From: Balanoglossus misakiensis | Taxonomy: Eukaryota; Hemichordata | Assembly: GCA_040954595.2 (NCBI GenBank) | Contig: CM082596.2 | Coordinates: 4,154,001 to 4,218,000 of the forward strand | Direction: 5' to 3' | Length of the DNA: 64,000 nt | Part shown: piece by piece, positions 11,905-26,100 of the stretch | How the letters are laid out: each line of letters begins with the position of its first letter | How positions within the stretch are numbered: the first letter of the stretch is position 1 | Notes under the pieces: model-generated | The model's database searches: none | What the model was told of the DNA's origin: nothing | The model's input: the letters and a program-made list of their open reading frames with translations, nothing else | Position numbers and translations under genes: made by a program

Positions 11905-14454
11905 ATTTGCACAGGTGAAAAAAAATCTCACATTTGAGACTGCCCCTGAAAACAAACAGTTAGACAAATGACGATATGAACAATCTGTGTAGCCTAAGTT
12001 ACATTTGACGTCATACTTCAAGGGCATAGAAATCGTTATTAACATATCCTGTTGTATTTGTTCTGCACAGAATTAATGCAGAGGCCTTATCTTTGTCTGG
12101 CAAAATTTTGCTCAAGGGAGTTTAACTTAGGAGAGCAAGCAAGCGGTATTGAGAATCTTAGTTCAGCAAACATTTCAGCAAGGACAATCAGAAACAGGCC
12201 CATCCTGACTATACACGTACTAGTTATCCATCTCTGGCCAAAAATAGAACCAGAATACTATTTGCATTTAACTAACTGTATGATAAACCATATACAATGT
12301 ACATAGACTTGCCATATACACACTCTGCCTATTCATCTATTTTCTTGTATTTTTGAAATGTACATAGCCAAGCGAAGCTAATTACATCTTCAGTGAAACT
12401 AATGATTATGCAAAATTCATTTCCTGGAAATTACCAAATATTGAACCGGAAGCAAACTGTAAAGACAAAAACAGTATTATGTCTTGAATTATTCATCAAT
12501 TTAATTTGTTGCACACAATAAAACCACCAAAGAGACTGAAATCAGCTTCTTTCGAAAACTAAATATCATGGCCAGGGAATATTTTGTGTGTGGTTAGTTG
12601 CATATTTTATGAGAGAATTTGTTAAATTTGTTCATCTTAGGACATGATTTTATTTCACTCCAACCTCCACCAGTATCACACGAACCATAAAGCTGTCTCT
12701 CAACTGAGGATCCAATGGGAAAAGTAGTTTGAACTGTCAGTCCAATTCAAACAATGCCATGAGGATCTGAAATTACCCTTCAATATTGAAAAGAACAGTA
12801 TTCCTGACGTTGAAAATTTAACAGCTTTTATGGACGTTACTCTCATTTCCCTGTTAAATTATGTAAAAGTACCTCATTTGCTCTGGAATGCAAAATCGCG
12901 AAATAATGCAAGAGAGCAAAACACTTGTTGCTATGGTAACAGTGCACTTCATCCAGAATGATATGCTGAGCAAGATGCCTTTGTCATGGATTTGGGTGAA
13001 GAAATTCTGATGGGTTATGTCACGCACGGAATCACATCTTGACAGTGTGACAACAGACTCATCTCCCAGCTGGGACCGACAAAAGTCGTAACGAGACAAG
13101 TTTTATCATTAAAGCAGAGGGGAAGTCATAATTTTTATGATTAATGACAGTGTTCAATACATTTCCAGAAAGTCAAGAGAGCCTGTGTGTTTGCAGGGCT
13201 TCCATTAACCCACTTAAGCAATGAAAAAAATATCACAATTCAATTTCGTTGCGCCAGTAGGTAATTACAGGAAGGAACACGAGTCAGTATGTAGCTTACT
13301 TTTATGACATTGTGAAAATTTGAACAGACAAAACATTGATTACTTGGATCTGAAAAAAACTGCACATGGTGATTATACTCTGATAAGAAGAAGCGTACAT
13401 TGTATATGCCAAGATTGCATGTAAAGATACAAACGCAATAAATAATACAGATATCAATATGATAACTTCAATATAAGGTCAAGTTTTTTCCACATGGGCT
13501 TTTCTTCATTAATTACATGTACCGGTAGTTCTTTGCTTGAAGGTCATGTATGTTAATCTGCATTCAAAACCATGAATGGTGGATTTTTCTATTTTGGAAC
13601 CAGAATTCTGTGAACGGCTTTGCATCTGTTTGTGTGTGCTAAATTTACAAGGCTGTTCTATGAAAGCCAACAAATTTAAATACTAGTATATGTTTTGTCT
13701 TGAACGATACAAGTTCAGATATGAACTATATGTAGGAATGTATTTCAACTGGCAACGGCACACACATACAAATCGGACACACATCACACATCGACTATTA
13801 CATCGTCCCGATAAAAATGATCCACTGTAAAACGAGACACTATCAAACCAGACACCACTATGGTACATGTCCGTCTTCTTTTCATTCTTCTTTCAAATTG
13901 AACAAGACGGCTCTTCCCGTCCAATTTGCATCTGAATTTTCACACAGCTGCAAACTGTCAGACTCCAGTTTTCCTCCTTTAGTCACAAACATCACACTTG
14001 TCTACATGCAGACACTTTGACTTCCGCACTGACATTCATTTACAATGAAATCCCAGGCTTTAAATGCCCAAAATTACAGCGAACTCATATAGTAACCAGA
14101 AAACAGTCTAACCACTCTTAAATCAATCTCTTTACAAGCTGTTTTCATTCAGCAAAACTTCAAAATTGCACGATACGGTAGTTCTCACATGCACATTTTA
14201 ACTAATGTTAACATGTCTTTACCATATCGTACATGTAGGTGAAATAACAACAGTGTTTAAATTGAACAATTCACACATTGTAGCTACAACTGAAGGTTAC
14301 GACCTTTAAAGGTATCTGTAAATTGCACATGAATGCTGTCAACAGTGAACATTTTCTCTAGTGGGATACCTTCCACTCTCTTGAACCCACAAAAGTCTTG
14401 GATTCTACTAATTGTGACATTTCCACTTTGCCAGAGATGAACGCGTGAACTTAC

Positions 14455-14570
14455 ATGGTGAAAAAGCTCACTGGCGCGACAAGATAGATGGAAGGGATTG
14501 GCCGAGAGGATGAAATTAACATCATCAATCACTGTCACCATGTCAACTGATTCACTTAAACAAATACTGG
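14455..14570 (-). CDS. Candidate exon inside a 111-codon ORF, unrecognised
   Basis: A 116-base block has a good acceptor CCTTTTCAG|CCA and an excellent donor CACCAT|GTAAGTT, phase 1 in and phase 0 out. The 38 open codons include SESVDMVTVIDDVNF and end SELFHH. It sits inside a longer ORF on the same strand (14284-14619, first ATG at 14619). No family is recognised and it does not resemble a transporter segment. It may be an unrelated exon or chance. Confidence 0.2.
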
Positions 14571-16633
14571 CTGAAAAGGCGCTGATGATACATGTAAAAT
14601 GAACCGCAAAGAGCATCAATTAGGCAATTTTGTTCGTCATTGGTATATTTTCTGGGAGGGTTGGAAATACAATCTCAAACTCTCGCAACAGGCCAACCGC
14701 AAATTTGCAACTGCAGAACAAGCCTTTTAACAACTTCAAAGTATTCATGCAGAGACTGCAGCCTGAAAGTGTAATTATATTGAAGTGTTTCAAAATCACT
14801 GCAAATTGCATTAGCATTTCGTGAAATGGCTAGTCTGATCTGTCGGCACGCAAGAGGTCATTACGCACAGGTCAAGAATGAAACTGCCAACACGTCAGTG
14901 TGACTAGCACATTCTCAAACAGCTAAGACCAACACCAGCCTTACACTCAAATCTTATCATGCCCTCTGGTATAATGTACCATGTATGCTAACTGGCTGAA
15001 TGCATTAGTATTTCAATAGTCTTAATTGAATGTTTGCAAGAAGACAATACATCATTTATGAATAAAATCAATATCAAACAGTTAGCAATGATTAATTACC
15101 ACATAAGCTCCTTAATTCCCCTATTTTTTTATTATGCCACAAATAATCTGGTGCAAGTATTTCTAAATTTGCAGGCAACAAGGAAAGTGAAACAGATCTC
15201 TTCTGATTTCTAAATCTAAACTGCACTCAACAAACAAACAAAATAACATGTTTATTTGTAAAAATTGATCTCCTAGTGAAGCAGATAGAAATAACAGCAT
15301 AATTGTAACTGTAATAACACATATCATGATGAACAATCTGCTAGAACTTTTATTATTCTCCCCTGATTTCACGTAATGATTGTCGGAGTCCCTGGCGACA
15401 TTCCTCTACAATGTTAATGATTCCCCAGCTCCAACCTGCCTGTATCACGTACTAATAAATCACGTCATGTAAACTGTTACACATGCAAATATTTTTGCAG
15501 TAATTGACAACTGAATTTATGCGCCAATATATTAAGACCAATTAAAATCCAGGCCTCTTGCCTCACAAATGGAAAAGTCAAAATTTGATTGAATAACCAA
15601 ATGACACCACTTCATTGACTCTCAAAAAAGCCACTTTTTTCATTATCCCTTGCGAATGCACCCGAACATCAACTTTGGCCTCAAGAGGGCAGCATACCCA
15701 CTAAATCGGCCACTTCTCGTTATGACGGTCCATTGAATGACATTTTCAGTAAAGGCAGAGGAATTCACAATTTCCCAGGAAAATTAATCCAATGAAATTA
15801 AGACGGATTCGGTTTTTGCTGTGAACAGGGAAAACAAGAGAAACAGCATAGCCTACTACTGCATCTCAAAGATCTCAGTTTGTTGAATTCAGAACACATT
15901 GGCTTGCTCAAACTAATATTCTAATTTCTCACCAAGTTAGTGCAGTGTAATCTACTGGCCAGTTTTAGCATTGACAAGTACAGAAGGTCAGGGATTATGC
16001 AAACTATTAGAATGTTTAATTAGCTCCAAGATATCTTCAGAGAATGCCCAATAAGAAAGGAAAGGCAGGCAAAAGTTAGAAACATAGGGCACTCCAAGAG
16101 TTCAAACTAAAGTATCTTTTGTTTTTATCCACATGGATATGGAATCGAGTGTGAACAGCCAGTATTTTTTCCAGGAACATTATTTATAAACCTGTATGAT
16201 TGGCTTTTGATTAATGTTGTTATCAGGTTTCAAAATGAACTGTGTCATATTCATTTTTTTGCAATTTTATGGCGTTCATAAAATTTCAGCACAAAATTAT
16301 TATAAAAAGTACTGTCAAAAGGGAGAATTATAACGGGACGCAAAAACAATTTGATTTTTCTAATTAAAAGATTCCCCAAGTTCACTGCAACCAGCTTGTA
16401 ATGTGACCCATTCTGTCAAACTGGATAATATTTGATGCAAAGCGCAAGATTGATGGCTATTTCTACTCCCACCGTACAGAGGATTTTTTTTTTTTATAAA
16501 ATCAACTAATGAAAATGTATCCACTTGAAATGACATGGTTGTGAGTCCCCAAAGTGAATGCGTTCTTTATTGTGCTCGGATGACATCAACATGTTTTGAT
16601 GCGCATGATTTCCTGAGGGAGTCCCACGCTCAC

Positions 16634-16679
16634 CTGTGACAAATTCTACTCTCAGATACTGTGACCGAGAGAAACCACC
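16634..16679 (-). CDS. Weak candidate exon, possible transporter loop
   Basis: The strong point is the donor GTCACAG|GTGAGC. With an acceptor at CCAAAG|GGT it gives a 46-base exon, phase 0 to phase 1, reading GGFSRSQYLRVEFVT plus the first base of a glycine codon that the 11726-11778 block would complete. An alternative acceptor at ACACAG|GGA lengthens it to 16705 but changes the entry phase. The peptide is a basic loop and lacks the hydrophobic helix expected here, so it is listed only because its phases chain with its neighbours. Confidence 0.2.
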
Positions 16680-17992
16680 CTTTGGGGGCCTGGTGGCGAT
16701 TGTCCCTGTGTACTTTTCTCAACATCCTTCACCCTGGATGTTTCTGCCATTTTTATTGGAGGGCCTCAAAATACATTTACTATTTCTACGGCTTTGTGAA
16801 AGTATAAATCAAGCTACAGTAGTAGGCTTTGCAGCAAATTGAAAGTGTTAGCCCGCACTCCAAAGAAAACAAAATTCACAATGCTGACATCTAAAATTAA
16901 ATTTGCATAAACACGAAAAGGTTACAAAAATACAAGACAGAGGTCTATTCTTAGCAGGTGGTGTCCATATCTGGCTGCAATCCAATTCTACAATATAGAA
17001 ATCAATATTTGGAAAAGAAAGGATTTTTACATGAGTACATCCAGACAACATGATAACAAAATACTGTTAATGGAGGTGCATAGACTCGCATATGATGTGC
17101 TACTGATGTTGTTTAACAGACAATGATTTCTCAGCCACTGCATTGAAACAACAATCAGCTAAAATAACAGAGTTATACACGCATGTTTTTGATTTTTGTT
17201 GACATTTCAGAATGAGATAATTATAATATTCGTCAATTCAAAACTTGGTAATCTGCTAAAATAACACTGTATGTTTGAATTATCCCACCTTTATTTTCAG
17301 AGTGATGTAAAATCTTTTAGAATTCAATATCTCCTACCAGATGTCCCCTTTTATAACAGGGAAACCATTCATGCATTTGTTAAGCCTACTATGAACACAA
17401 CAAAATACACAGTGATGTTTTCTGTATTTCATATTTTCATTTCAAGTGAAAACAACAGCTATAACAGATCGAACATGTCACTGACTGACTGAGATGGAAA
17501 TAACGCGAGTTTGGCCAGGCAGAGAGTCATGCATGTGAGTGGCCGACAGTCACCGACATCGGTAACTCGGTAGCGGTCCAAGTGGATCAGAAAAAGCAGA
17601 TTAACATGTGTTTGCTCTGGCAGCAAACACACAATGAAACCGATCAATATTATTGGAGCAGAAGGTGCAACCTTTAATCTTTTTTCCCCAGTATAATTTC
17701 ATCAGTTCTGCTCTAGTCAATACTGGGAATCCAGAAACAGAGACAAACCACAGTTTGCTGAAAGAGAATCTTTTCAAAATGAATACTTGGGCATCCTTCA
17801 TTTCCCTATTAAAAGCCTCAGGTAGCAATAGACTCATTCATCAAGCTTAACAGATTCACCTTAATCTTCCAGATAATGGACCTAGTTTTGCTAATTACTA
17901 TTCAGCTTACAAAAATAATTAGCCAAACTTTCACATAATAGAGTAAAGCTTTTACACTGAGTTGCAATTAACAGGGTCCCTCCTTGTCTCAC

Positions 17993-18077
17993 CTGGGTAT
18001 TAAAAGTATACCCACTTTTAACAGGAAACATAGTACAATCCAACATCTTACTATTCAGAGTTGGACTATTCCATTGA
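17993..18077 (-). CDS. Candidate exon, 85 bases, unrecognised
   Basis: The acceptor CCCTATTTAG|TCA (good pyrimidine tract) and the donor ACCCAG|GTGAGA bound 85 bases, open in one frame, phase 2 in and phase 0 out, ending VKSGYTFNTQ. The splice signals are good but no family is recognised, and several such blocks are expected by chance in 64 kb. Confidence 0.18.
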
Positions 18078-21000
18078 CTAAATAGGGACAAGATGGAAAA
18101 TCTGAACACACCGTTCTGGGGCACAATGAAGTAGAATTCTCGGGTTCAACAGAGGGCATTTATGGACCATATTTCACATTGAATTATTGTCAAAATAAAT
18201 AATGAATTAATGGCTCTACGGGTTTGCTGTTTTGTTGTCCTGCGTGAAAAACACACTTGTGCAGGGGACATCCATCAAGTTGGATCAATTTCCAATCAAG
18301 CTGCAACCCTTTTCGCTCGTATCCCATCGTATGATCAAACCAAAAGTGTTGCCACTTTATTAAACTGAAACAAATTTGAAGTGGACGTCTTTTTAAGCAA
18401 TGAAAGATGGTTCCACAATTTGAAATGCATCACACACAACCACCAAGAGCATATTTGGCAAGTGTACCAATTCTGGTTGTACATCAGAGAAACTACCGCC
18501 AGTTTATTTTCAGTGGTCCCCAACACATCATTGTTTAAAAGGTTAAGCGAGTTTCTCAACTGATAAAATGTGTAGAGGCAGGAATTAGCAATTTAATCTG
18601 TCACAAATAGCATCCAATTTCAATCGTGCAAATATAGGTCAAACTGGTAACCTATATGCAGAAGAATTTCTGAATTTTGAGTGATTTTGCGCATATGGAC
18701 CCTGTGATACACTTTAGGGCAAAGTGACCTTGAAACCTATTCTTTTTTTTATTCAAATCATATATATATGAAGCTCTAAAATTAGATATGATGTTACACC
18801 AGGCCAAATAATAGAACAGCTGGAACATTATAGGGCTGGAAGATTCAACCAAATCCTGAAAATATTGACACCATATCATATTCAGACAGGCAAGTCAGTT
18901 AAAGCCAGACTGTAACCGCTTATGTCCATCACCATGACAACAGTAACCATCCAAGGGTCCTGATCTTAAGGACTTTTTTGCAGTTGATATGTTTGGAGAA
19001 AGCAGTTTGGTATTTCAGGATGTTTCATCCACATAGCCAACAGGGACACCAACATGTGTGTCGCGCCAGAAAACTGATTGCTATTCCACATATGGGGGTC
19101 AGTTGAGGTCAGGTCGCTGTGTACTGCCACCAAAATGGAAACATAAATGATACACTGGGGGGTCAAAGGTTACAGATGGAATTACAAGACTGTGGACTGT
19201 ATGTCTGTCCACCATGCCACCGTACGAGACAAACGCAAGAATGCAAGAAAAGCAAATTCTAGCACATGTACAAGAATGTCTTCTTTGTGTTGACAAACCA
19301 TTGTAGATTTGTTTGTTACTAAGCAAACACTTTTCTTTAACTTGTGTTTTCTGACATACATATGTTCTATTAGGTCTCCAATTGGTTGAATGTTTTGATA
19401 TTCAGGAAATTCGTTCCATTTATCGGAAATACGGGGAGGAGAGCCTGGGTGAAATATGTGATCCTCCCAGTGAAAAATGAGCTGAATCTTATTTTTGGCA
19501 TAATTTGTTAGATTTATGGTGGTACTATCACACTGGCGTGAACCACAGTCACACCACAAGGCCTGTATTGCTCAGTGGAACTCCCCCCCCCCAATACAGA
19601 CAACCAATCACAGGGGAGAAAACAGAAGGTGACATACATTTGTAAGGTCACTGCATTTCAAAATATAGCAGTCACAAGACCTGTCGGATGGCATCGCCAA
19701 AAGCAACAACCCAGAGATATAATACTAGCAGGCTGACAAGCACATAAAACGCTTACAGAACTATGAAAAAAAATTAACAAGGACCTCAAAAAAATTTCTT
19801 GCACATGTTAACACTTTCCAAAAATTAATTGTCGTCCACTTTTGACATCAAATTTTAATAAATGCTGAAAATTTTCTGACAGATTTAAATTGATTATGTC
19901 ATGTTTTCATTTTAAATTTCGGACAGCTAGATTCAATGGATAATGAATGGCTGGCTTATTCACCAGTCTTCAATTGGATACTGCAAGATTGATCACCAAA
20001 ATACTTTAAAAGTGCAAGACATCTGTACTGGGGCAATTGAAAGGGGACTGTACTTTACAGAGTTCAAAGCAAACATACTGGGACTCTGCTGTTCATGATG
20101 CTGTGGTTGGCACGAAATATATTACTTGTCAAAGAGGCTTGTTGCAAAAGCATAATATACTGAACTTCAAGCATGCCCAGGATACGTGTTACGCATACAT
20201 ACTGACTTCTCTATCAAGTATGAAGGTACACGTACATATACATTTGTACATATACCGGTACATGTACATGTACCTGGGTGCTGTACGGTCATGGCCATTT
20301 TGTTTCTATTTTTTAAATTATTCAAATAATAACACACACCCATAAATAGACTCTTCAGTACACATAGGAAAACATACTCAGAACCTACCAGCCTGGTGAG
20401 ACCCAGTGAGCTTTCATTTGCATGCATATTGTACCGGTACACTGCATACTGTATTGTACAAGAGAATTCCAGGAGCATGAGGTGTATAATAATGTCTATT
20501 TCCTAACATTGCCCATTTCTTGAGCACATAATCCTCCGTGAGCAATATCTACAACACACAGAAAGATGATATAAAGCTTCCACAAGTTCTGGAAATCCAT
20601 CAGGAACCAGGGTTCCAAAATCAATTTCAAGATGATTACTTTTCATGTGAGGAAAAACTGGATGACTGCGTTCACATTGTGCGCTTTAATCTGTGAACGG
20701 GGTAACGCATGAAATGATACTATCCTTTCAAATAACTGACAAAATTTACGTGACAAATGTGTGCTTTCATTGCTCGGGTAATCCACTCAGACTTCAGAAT
20801 AACGGCACCAGAAAACTAATTTTATTTCTTGAGCGTGATGAACTGTGGGAATTTATCACACCAGTCCTTTTTGTCAGCAATAAGAACTATCTAAACTGGT
20901 ACATGGTCACCAAATGATGGGGACCGTAGTATACAAACTTTCCCCTGAGTGTCCACCATGAACTGTAGAGTATATATAGAGTATACATGTATATGAGTGA

Positions 21001-21616
21001 ATGTTGTAATCTGCAATGGTTGCCAGGCAAACATAATCAATACCTATCATAGATGTAAACTGACTAAAAGATGACAATTTCTGCATCCATACAAACCTAA
21101 TAAGGGGAACAAACTCTCATTTAGGACATGCAAATTCCACCTGATCCCTTTTAAAATTAGCCACATATTTCTCTTCAGAGGCATGCAGTCGTTTCCAATT
21201 ATGCGTCTCTTCTTTACTGAGAGAAATGTTCATTGAAGATGAATTTTCATAGTTCAAAAAAACTTTGTATTGATTCGCGAACATCACAGTGGTAAATGGT
21301 GCATACAGAGTATTCAATTGCTGCTAAACACATTTTCTGAATGCATATCAAGACTGCACATCTATTTTGGGTAATGACTGCAGCATTTCAAAATTCATAC
21401 ACTTCAATGAATGTCTGCCGCATGTTAGATAACCACGTACAAAAGAATTCAATTTCCATCAGGAGAATAATTGGAAAAATCTCTATGCACTCACCAGACT
21501 ACAATGCAGACTTTTGTCGCTTGTTTTGAATACAGACACACACCTGTGCTAATAGATTGTTTCTAAAGAAAAAATCATGACGGGTTTGAAGGGTCTATTC
21601 AATAATCGACGTTGGT

Positions 21617-21632
21617 GGGGGGGGGGGGGGGG
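21617..21632. repeat. Poly-G run of 16
   Basis: Uninterrupted G16 on the plus strand. Confidence 0.9.
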
Positions 21633-21674
21633 AGTGTTATCAAACATCAACTTTGGAATTCAATACAAACTTAC

Positions 21675-21784
21675 CTTTCAAAGTAACACAAAACGATGCC
21701 ATCAAAATAATATGCTTTTGTTTGAAAGACAGACATCGATTGATCATTCGTCTTCAACAACTCATTTTCAACACACGACTCAAA
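21675..21784 (-). CDS. Candidate exon with a consensus donor, unrecognised
   Basis: A near-perfect donor GAAAG|GTAAGTTT follows 110 bases that stay open in one frame, starting FESCVENELLKTNDQSMSVF and ending GIVLCYFE, phase 0 in and phase 2 out. The acceptor GGTACAG|TTT is preceded by only a modest pyrimidine tract. No family is recognised. Confidence 0.18.
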
Positions 21785-22984
21785 CTGTACCATACAGAGT
21801 TTAAGATTTCCGAATAAAATAGTGACATACAAGCGACCGTACAAACAAAGAATCTTTCACATACAAGCATAAATATCTCATACACCACATGTCCTACCAC
21901 CTGGAGTCAGCACCCTTGACATTCATGATACACCAACACCGATACATCACTCTCACTTTCTCTCTTGCCTCTGTTGCTTCTGTTGCAGCCAACAGTCACA
22001 GCTCCACAACCAGAGAAACTGAATCCAATTAAGTAGGCAGTACTTACCTAAAAGAGAACATAAAAAGCAGAAAGTCAGGCAAAATAAAATCCCAGTTCAC
22101 ATTTCTTATACAAACATATCATTGCTATAAACTTTAAAGCCCCTATTACACAAGATTGGAAATAAACTTCTATTCCTCAGAAGTTAACAGACACAGATGG
22201 TTGTGTCATAAACCTTGGTGTCACTGGCTGTTGCTATAACTTATAGGGAATTGCTACGTAGACTTAAGGAATGTTTGCAGGGCAGACACAATCTTTCTGA
22301 TTATCTGTATGTGTTCGTCACTTTTAATTGTCACAGTGCAAATCCAGTGTACTGGTATGAGTCGATCGTGCATGTATACTGGGGTATATACCGTACATGT
22401 TGTACGTCAGCCTTTGTGACAGTACAGATGTAAAACTTCAGGTCAATGAGCATATGGAAAAGTGCAATCACACTATCATGATTATTTTGCTAGTTATGAA
22501 AATTTTCCTTCGTCAGAAAGATTGTTTTCCTGTCGGTACCGCACAAGGATTCACTTACAATATATGTCTTTTGTGATACATATTCCACAACTGGTAAACT
22601 CTTATTGCAAAATTAACATCACATATCAGAACTAAAAAGCAAACACAATCTCCTGAACATGTCAATTTGAATATCTGCATACTGTATATGTAAATTTGAG
22701 GATATACTTGAGTGTTTATTACTCCTTGGGGATGTGTTGTCGGGGGAACGAATGGGTAATGTTAAATGTTCACCAATATGGTCTTGCTGGACCGCAGAAA
22801 TAGTCCACAAATAACTGCAGTATTATCACGTGGCACACTTAATCATCGCAATCAATAATTTATTTGCAATGCACTTTTTTTTTAATTCCACATCCCGAAT
22901 GATATTCATGCAAATACAATTAAACAGTTGACACTTTATTAGTATTCTGTATTTGTTTAATAGAATTAGGTCAAGGCTTGAGGT

Positions 22985-23002
22985 TGATGATGATGATGAT
23001 GA
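22985..23002. repeat. (TGA)6 microsatellite
   Basis: Six perfect TGA units, about 110 bases from the candidate exon at 23116. Confidence 0.9.
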
Positions 23003-23115
23003 ACGGTACCGAAACTGGAAGGCTTTATGCAATCACAAAAATGCAACTATGGGTATAAAAGTCATGCACTCATCTATGAATTATTAATTTGTGCAGGGAA
23101 AGTGCTCTGACTCAC

Positions 23116-23164
23116 GATGGCAGTTGATGCCCCAAGTAGCATGCTGAGAGAGTATAATCCAATC
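23116..23164 (-). CDS. Candidate membrane-segment exon, 49 bases
   Basis: Acceptor GCCCAG|GAT and donor GCCATC|GTGAGT enclose 49 bases, phase 2 in and phase 0 out. The open frame reads IGLYSLSMLLGASTAI, a membrane-like segment similar in pattern to the VGL...YAI helix 8 stretch of SLC18B1-like carriers. It would precede the 16634-16679 and 11726-11778 blocks in the same minus-strand gene with compatible phase. The acceptor lacks a long pyrimidine tract, and a hydrophobic 16-mer can arise by chance, so confidence is low. Confidence 0.3.
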
Positions 23165-26100
23165 CTGGGCAGTCTCTCAAATCATTATTAACAAGCGCCG
23201 AGAAAAAATCAATATCGCTTCTGCACATTAGAACAGGAATCCATTACTTGATTGCATAATTTCAATTTGACCATTCAAACCACCTACAGCGCGCAGTTAA
23301 TTTTTTTTTTCAAAACTTGGTGGAATTTTATAAAACTGAATTTGAAATTGTACAGCAGGAAGGTTTTTTCACAAATGGGCATAATGATTAATTGATTCAA
23401 AGATAGATGACAGTATTCTTAATTGATTACATAGTTCTCTATTTCTGCTATAATTACCTGCAGGCTGTAGTGTTTTAATTAATGACTATGCATTAATGTT
23501 ACGATATATCACACAAAAACAGCAGCAACAAATTGATTTTAGATCATTTATTTCATCGTAATTTTCAATCATTTACAAAAAATATACATCTCACAAATGA
23601 TAACCGTACAGATATATTTATGACATCTACTGTATCAATACTATCATGTAAATCCTCACAAAAAGCAAGTTTCTGATAAACACAGCATCTCTCAAAGTTA
23701 CATACTTGAAAAAAGAAACTGAAGTCATTATTTTTTCTGATACACTTTTTTTATTTCCATTCATTTCAAATACAATATTCCTTTGTGATAATCACTCTAC
23801 ACTGCACAGTTGCTACAGACTGGCTGCTCGCGGTTTTCAAAATATCTAATGATGGCAATTAAGACTACACACTTTGTAAATAACACAACTGTCTCAGTAA
23901 AGTGCCTTAGTGCTCTTCAGGAAATAATGTGTTTATAAAGGAAATGATTTCTGTGACACTGAAGGCTATAATTTACCTCAGATACATTCTCACGAAATCT
24001 CAATAAATATATATTTTTCTTTTTTTATTCAACAGCTGTCTATTTGTTTCAATCAAAGTGGGACGTGATAAATTCCAAGTCAATGAAACGAAGATGTGAA
24101 CTGCCTCACATATGGCAGCTGAGGAACAGAAGATATAATTACCGGTAAGACATATGGCCTCTGAATACTATTTGATGGCTTAGATAAAATGTTTCCCGAT
24201 GCTGTATATCACTGGCATTTTCTAAATTGCGACATAATTAGAAGACGAGTCAGTCTCCATATAAAATACACACCAAGGAGACGATAAAAAGCTGTACTTA
24301 AATTGATTCAGTGCAGCAATAAATGTTGACCACGAGGATATTTTGTGGAATAGAAAGAAGAAAATTGGGTGCTGATGGATCAATTCTCAATTAAAATTCC
24401 ACCAAAAACGAGCGACATGCACATGTGCACACATAATCATCAGCACAGCTGAGCATATGCCTGTCCACAGTAAAAGTTATTGTCTTTTGGACATGGATAT
24501 TCTTAGACCTGGTTAATATCTGTCACTGAAAATGTGACACTGTAGTGTCGTCATGCTCAGAGTACAGTAATATGCCTTGGGAATGGTATATGGGTATGTC
24601 GAGTGCTGTAGTGTTAGATGGTGACAGCTATTGACACATTTAAGTCAATATGTGTAAGCGTAACACATAGCGATGGTCTCTGCTAATTTCCAGTCTTCAT
24701 CTGTTGGTCTCTCAACGGTATATCTTCACCTATGCAAAGTTCAAATCAGCTTAGTTAGACCATGGCTTCCAACACTAGAAGTGTTATTTTGCAACAGCTC
24801 ACCATATCATAGCCCCTGTGCCCGTTAATGAGTTATTTACATATCTGGACAATAGGACGATCGCGGAGGGCACCAGGTCGTCATGCTTGAACATGGTTGA
24901 TTGCAGATCTTCATTGTGCCAGCATCTGATAGCCCCTCCACAGTACAGCTGCAAATGCTGTATAGTATATAACACTGTAGTACATGTTTTCAAATGACGA
25001 TTGGACTACATAGATCAAATTGAGTTTTTATTTCTTGGAAGCAAGATCAGAGTATTAATGAAAAGTGTTAACGAAATAAAACGAATAAGGACTACTTATA
25101 ATAATAATATAATGCCTGCCAATTTTCCTTCAAATTCCATCAGTTTTCCATTCGCAATAGAAATATTAATGGAATGGAGTCACTGACTATTGGCAACAGC
25201 AGACTTGTACTGCCCGGCCATTGGTGGAGACAGTTCCATACACCTTCAGCCAGTTTTTGCCTAGCAACTAAATGAAAGAATTTTGAATATAAACAATTTG
25301 AGTGTTTTTTTCTGTGACACAATGAGACTTTATCGATCGGAATGAAAAGGGGATCAATAATACGCGAGTGTGAAGAAAAAAGTGGGCATTGATTCTGCTT
25401 CATAATCAGAAATGTGTGAGAGCAATTGCCTCACCTTGGCAACCAGAAACGGCAACATGTGTATTACACTCTAAATCAACAATGTTTGTTGCCAAAGAAA
25501 CAAAGAAATATTCAATGAATTTCATTCAATTGCCCTGCAGCACAGACATTCTACCTGTTAAAATTCTGTCAACAACTGATTTTTTTCCTTCTGATAGTTA
25601 CTGCTTATACGCAGGTTCTTATTAAGCCATATATGATTCCAGTGTGTATAGGGCTTCACTGCAGTTTGTCCTTTTACAATGGATGTTTTCAACATCTGTA
25701 CACAGAAATGCACTGCTTCTGTGAAATCTCTTGTAATTGAAGTCACTCTGTCTGAGCATGATGTAAAGCTATCTGATAGTTTGTGTACAGTATGCAAATA
25801 ACAGATGTTTGGTGATGTGCATTTCATCATAGCCATCAAATCAATGACCTTTTTATGACTGGGTCATTACTTGGATATTTTTATTACTTTCAAAAATTTA
25901 TGCCTGCAGTATATACCGGTATTGTATACCTATCGGCAAGTGTACTCAATAGCTAAACATTTGCAACGTGATCGAGGGCTTCTACAAATTAATGAAAGTG
26001 AATGATTATAGTTTTGTCATGAATAATGAATATTTTCGTGTACGCTTCATGTACATACTGAATATTTTTCGTTTTCAATGTACCGGCATACTCTGGGATG

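Larger units (their letters stand above)
11779..23115. other. Presumed intronic sequence
   Basis: CpG-poor AT-rich sequence holding only the weak candidate exons listed separately and a C10 run at 19583-19592. Confidence 0.5.

Noticed and set aside
19182-19559. 125-codon minus-strand ORF
   Set aside because: No splice sites, domain or composition signal; such lengths occur by chance in this much DNA.
21957-22047. Minus-strand block after a very strong acceptor (TTCTCTTTTAG), reading a GFSFSGCGAV segment
   Set aside because: The exon would begin with a perfect donor sequence (GTAAGTA), so the site is ambiguous, and no family supports it.
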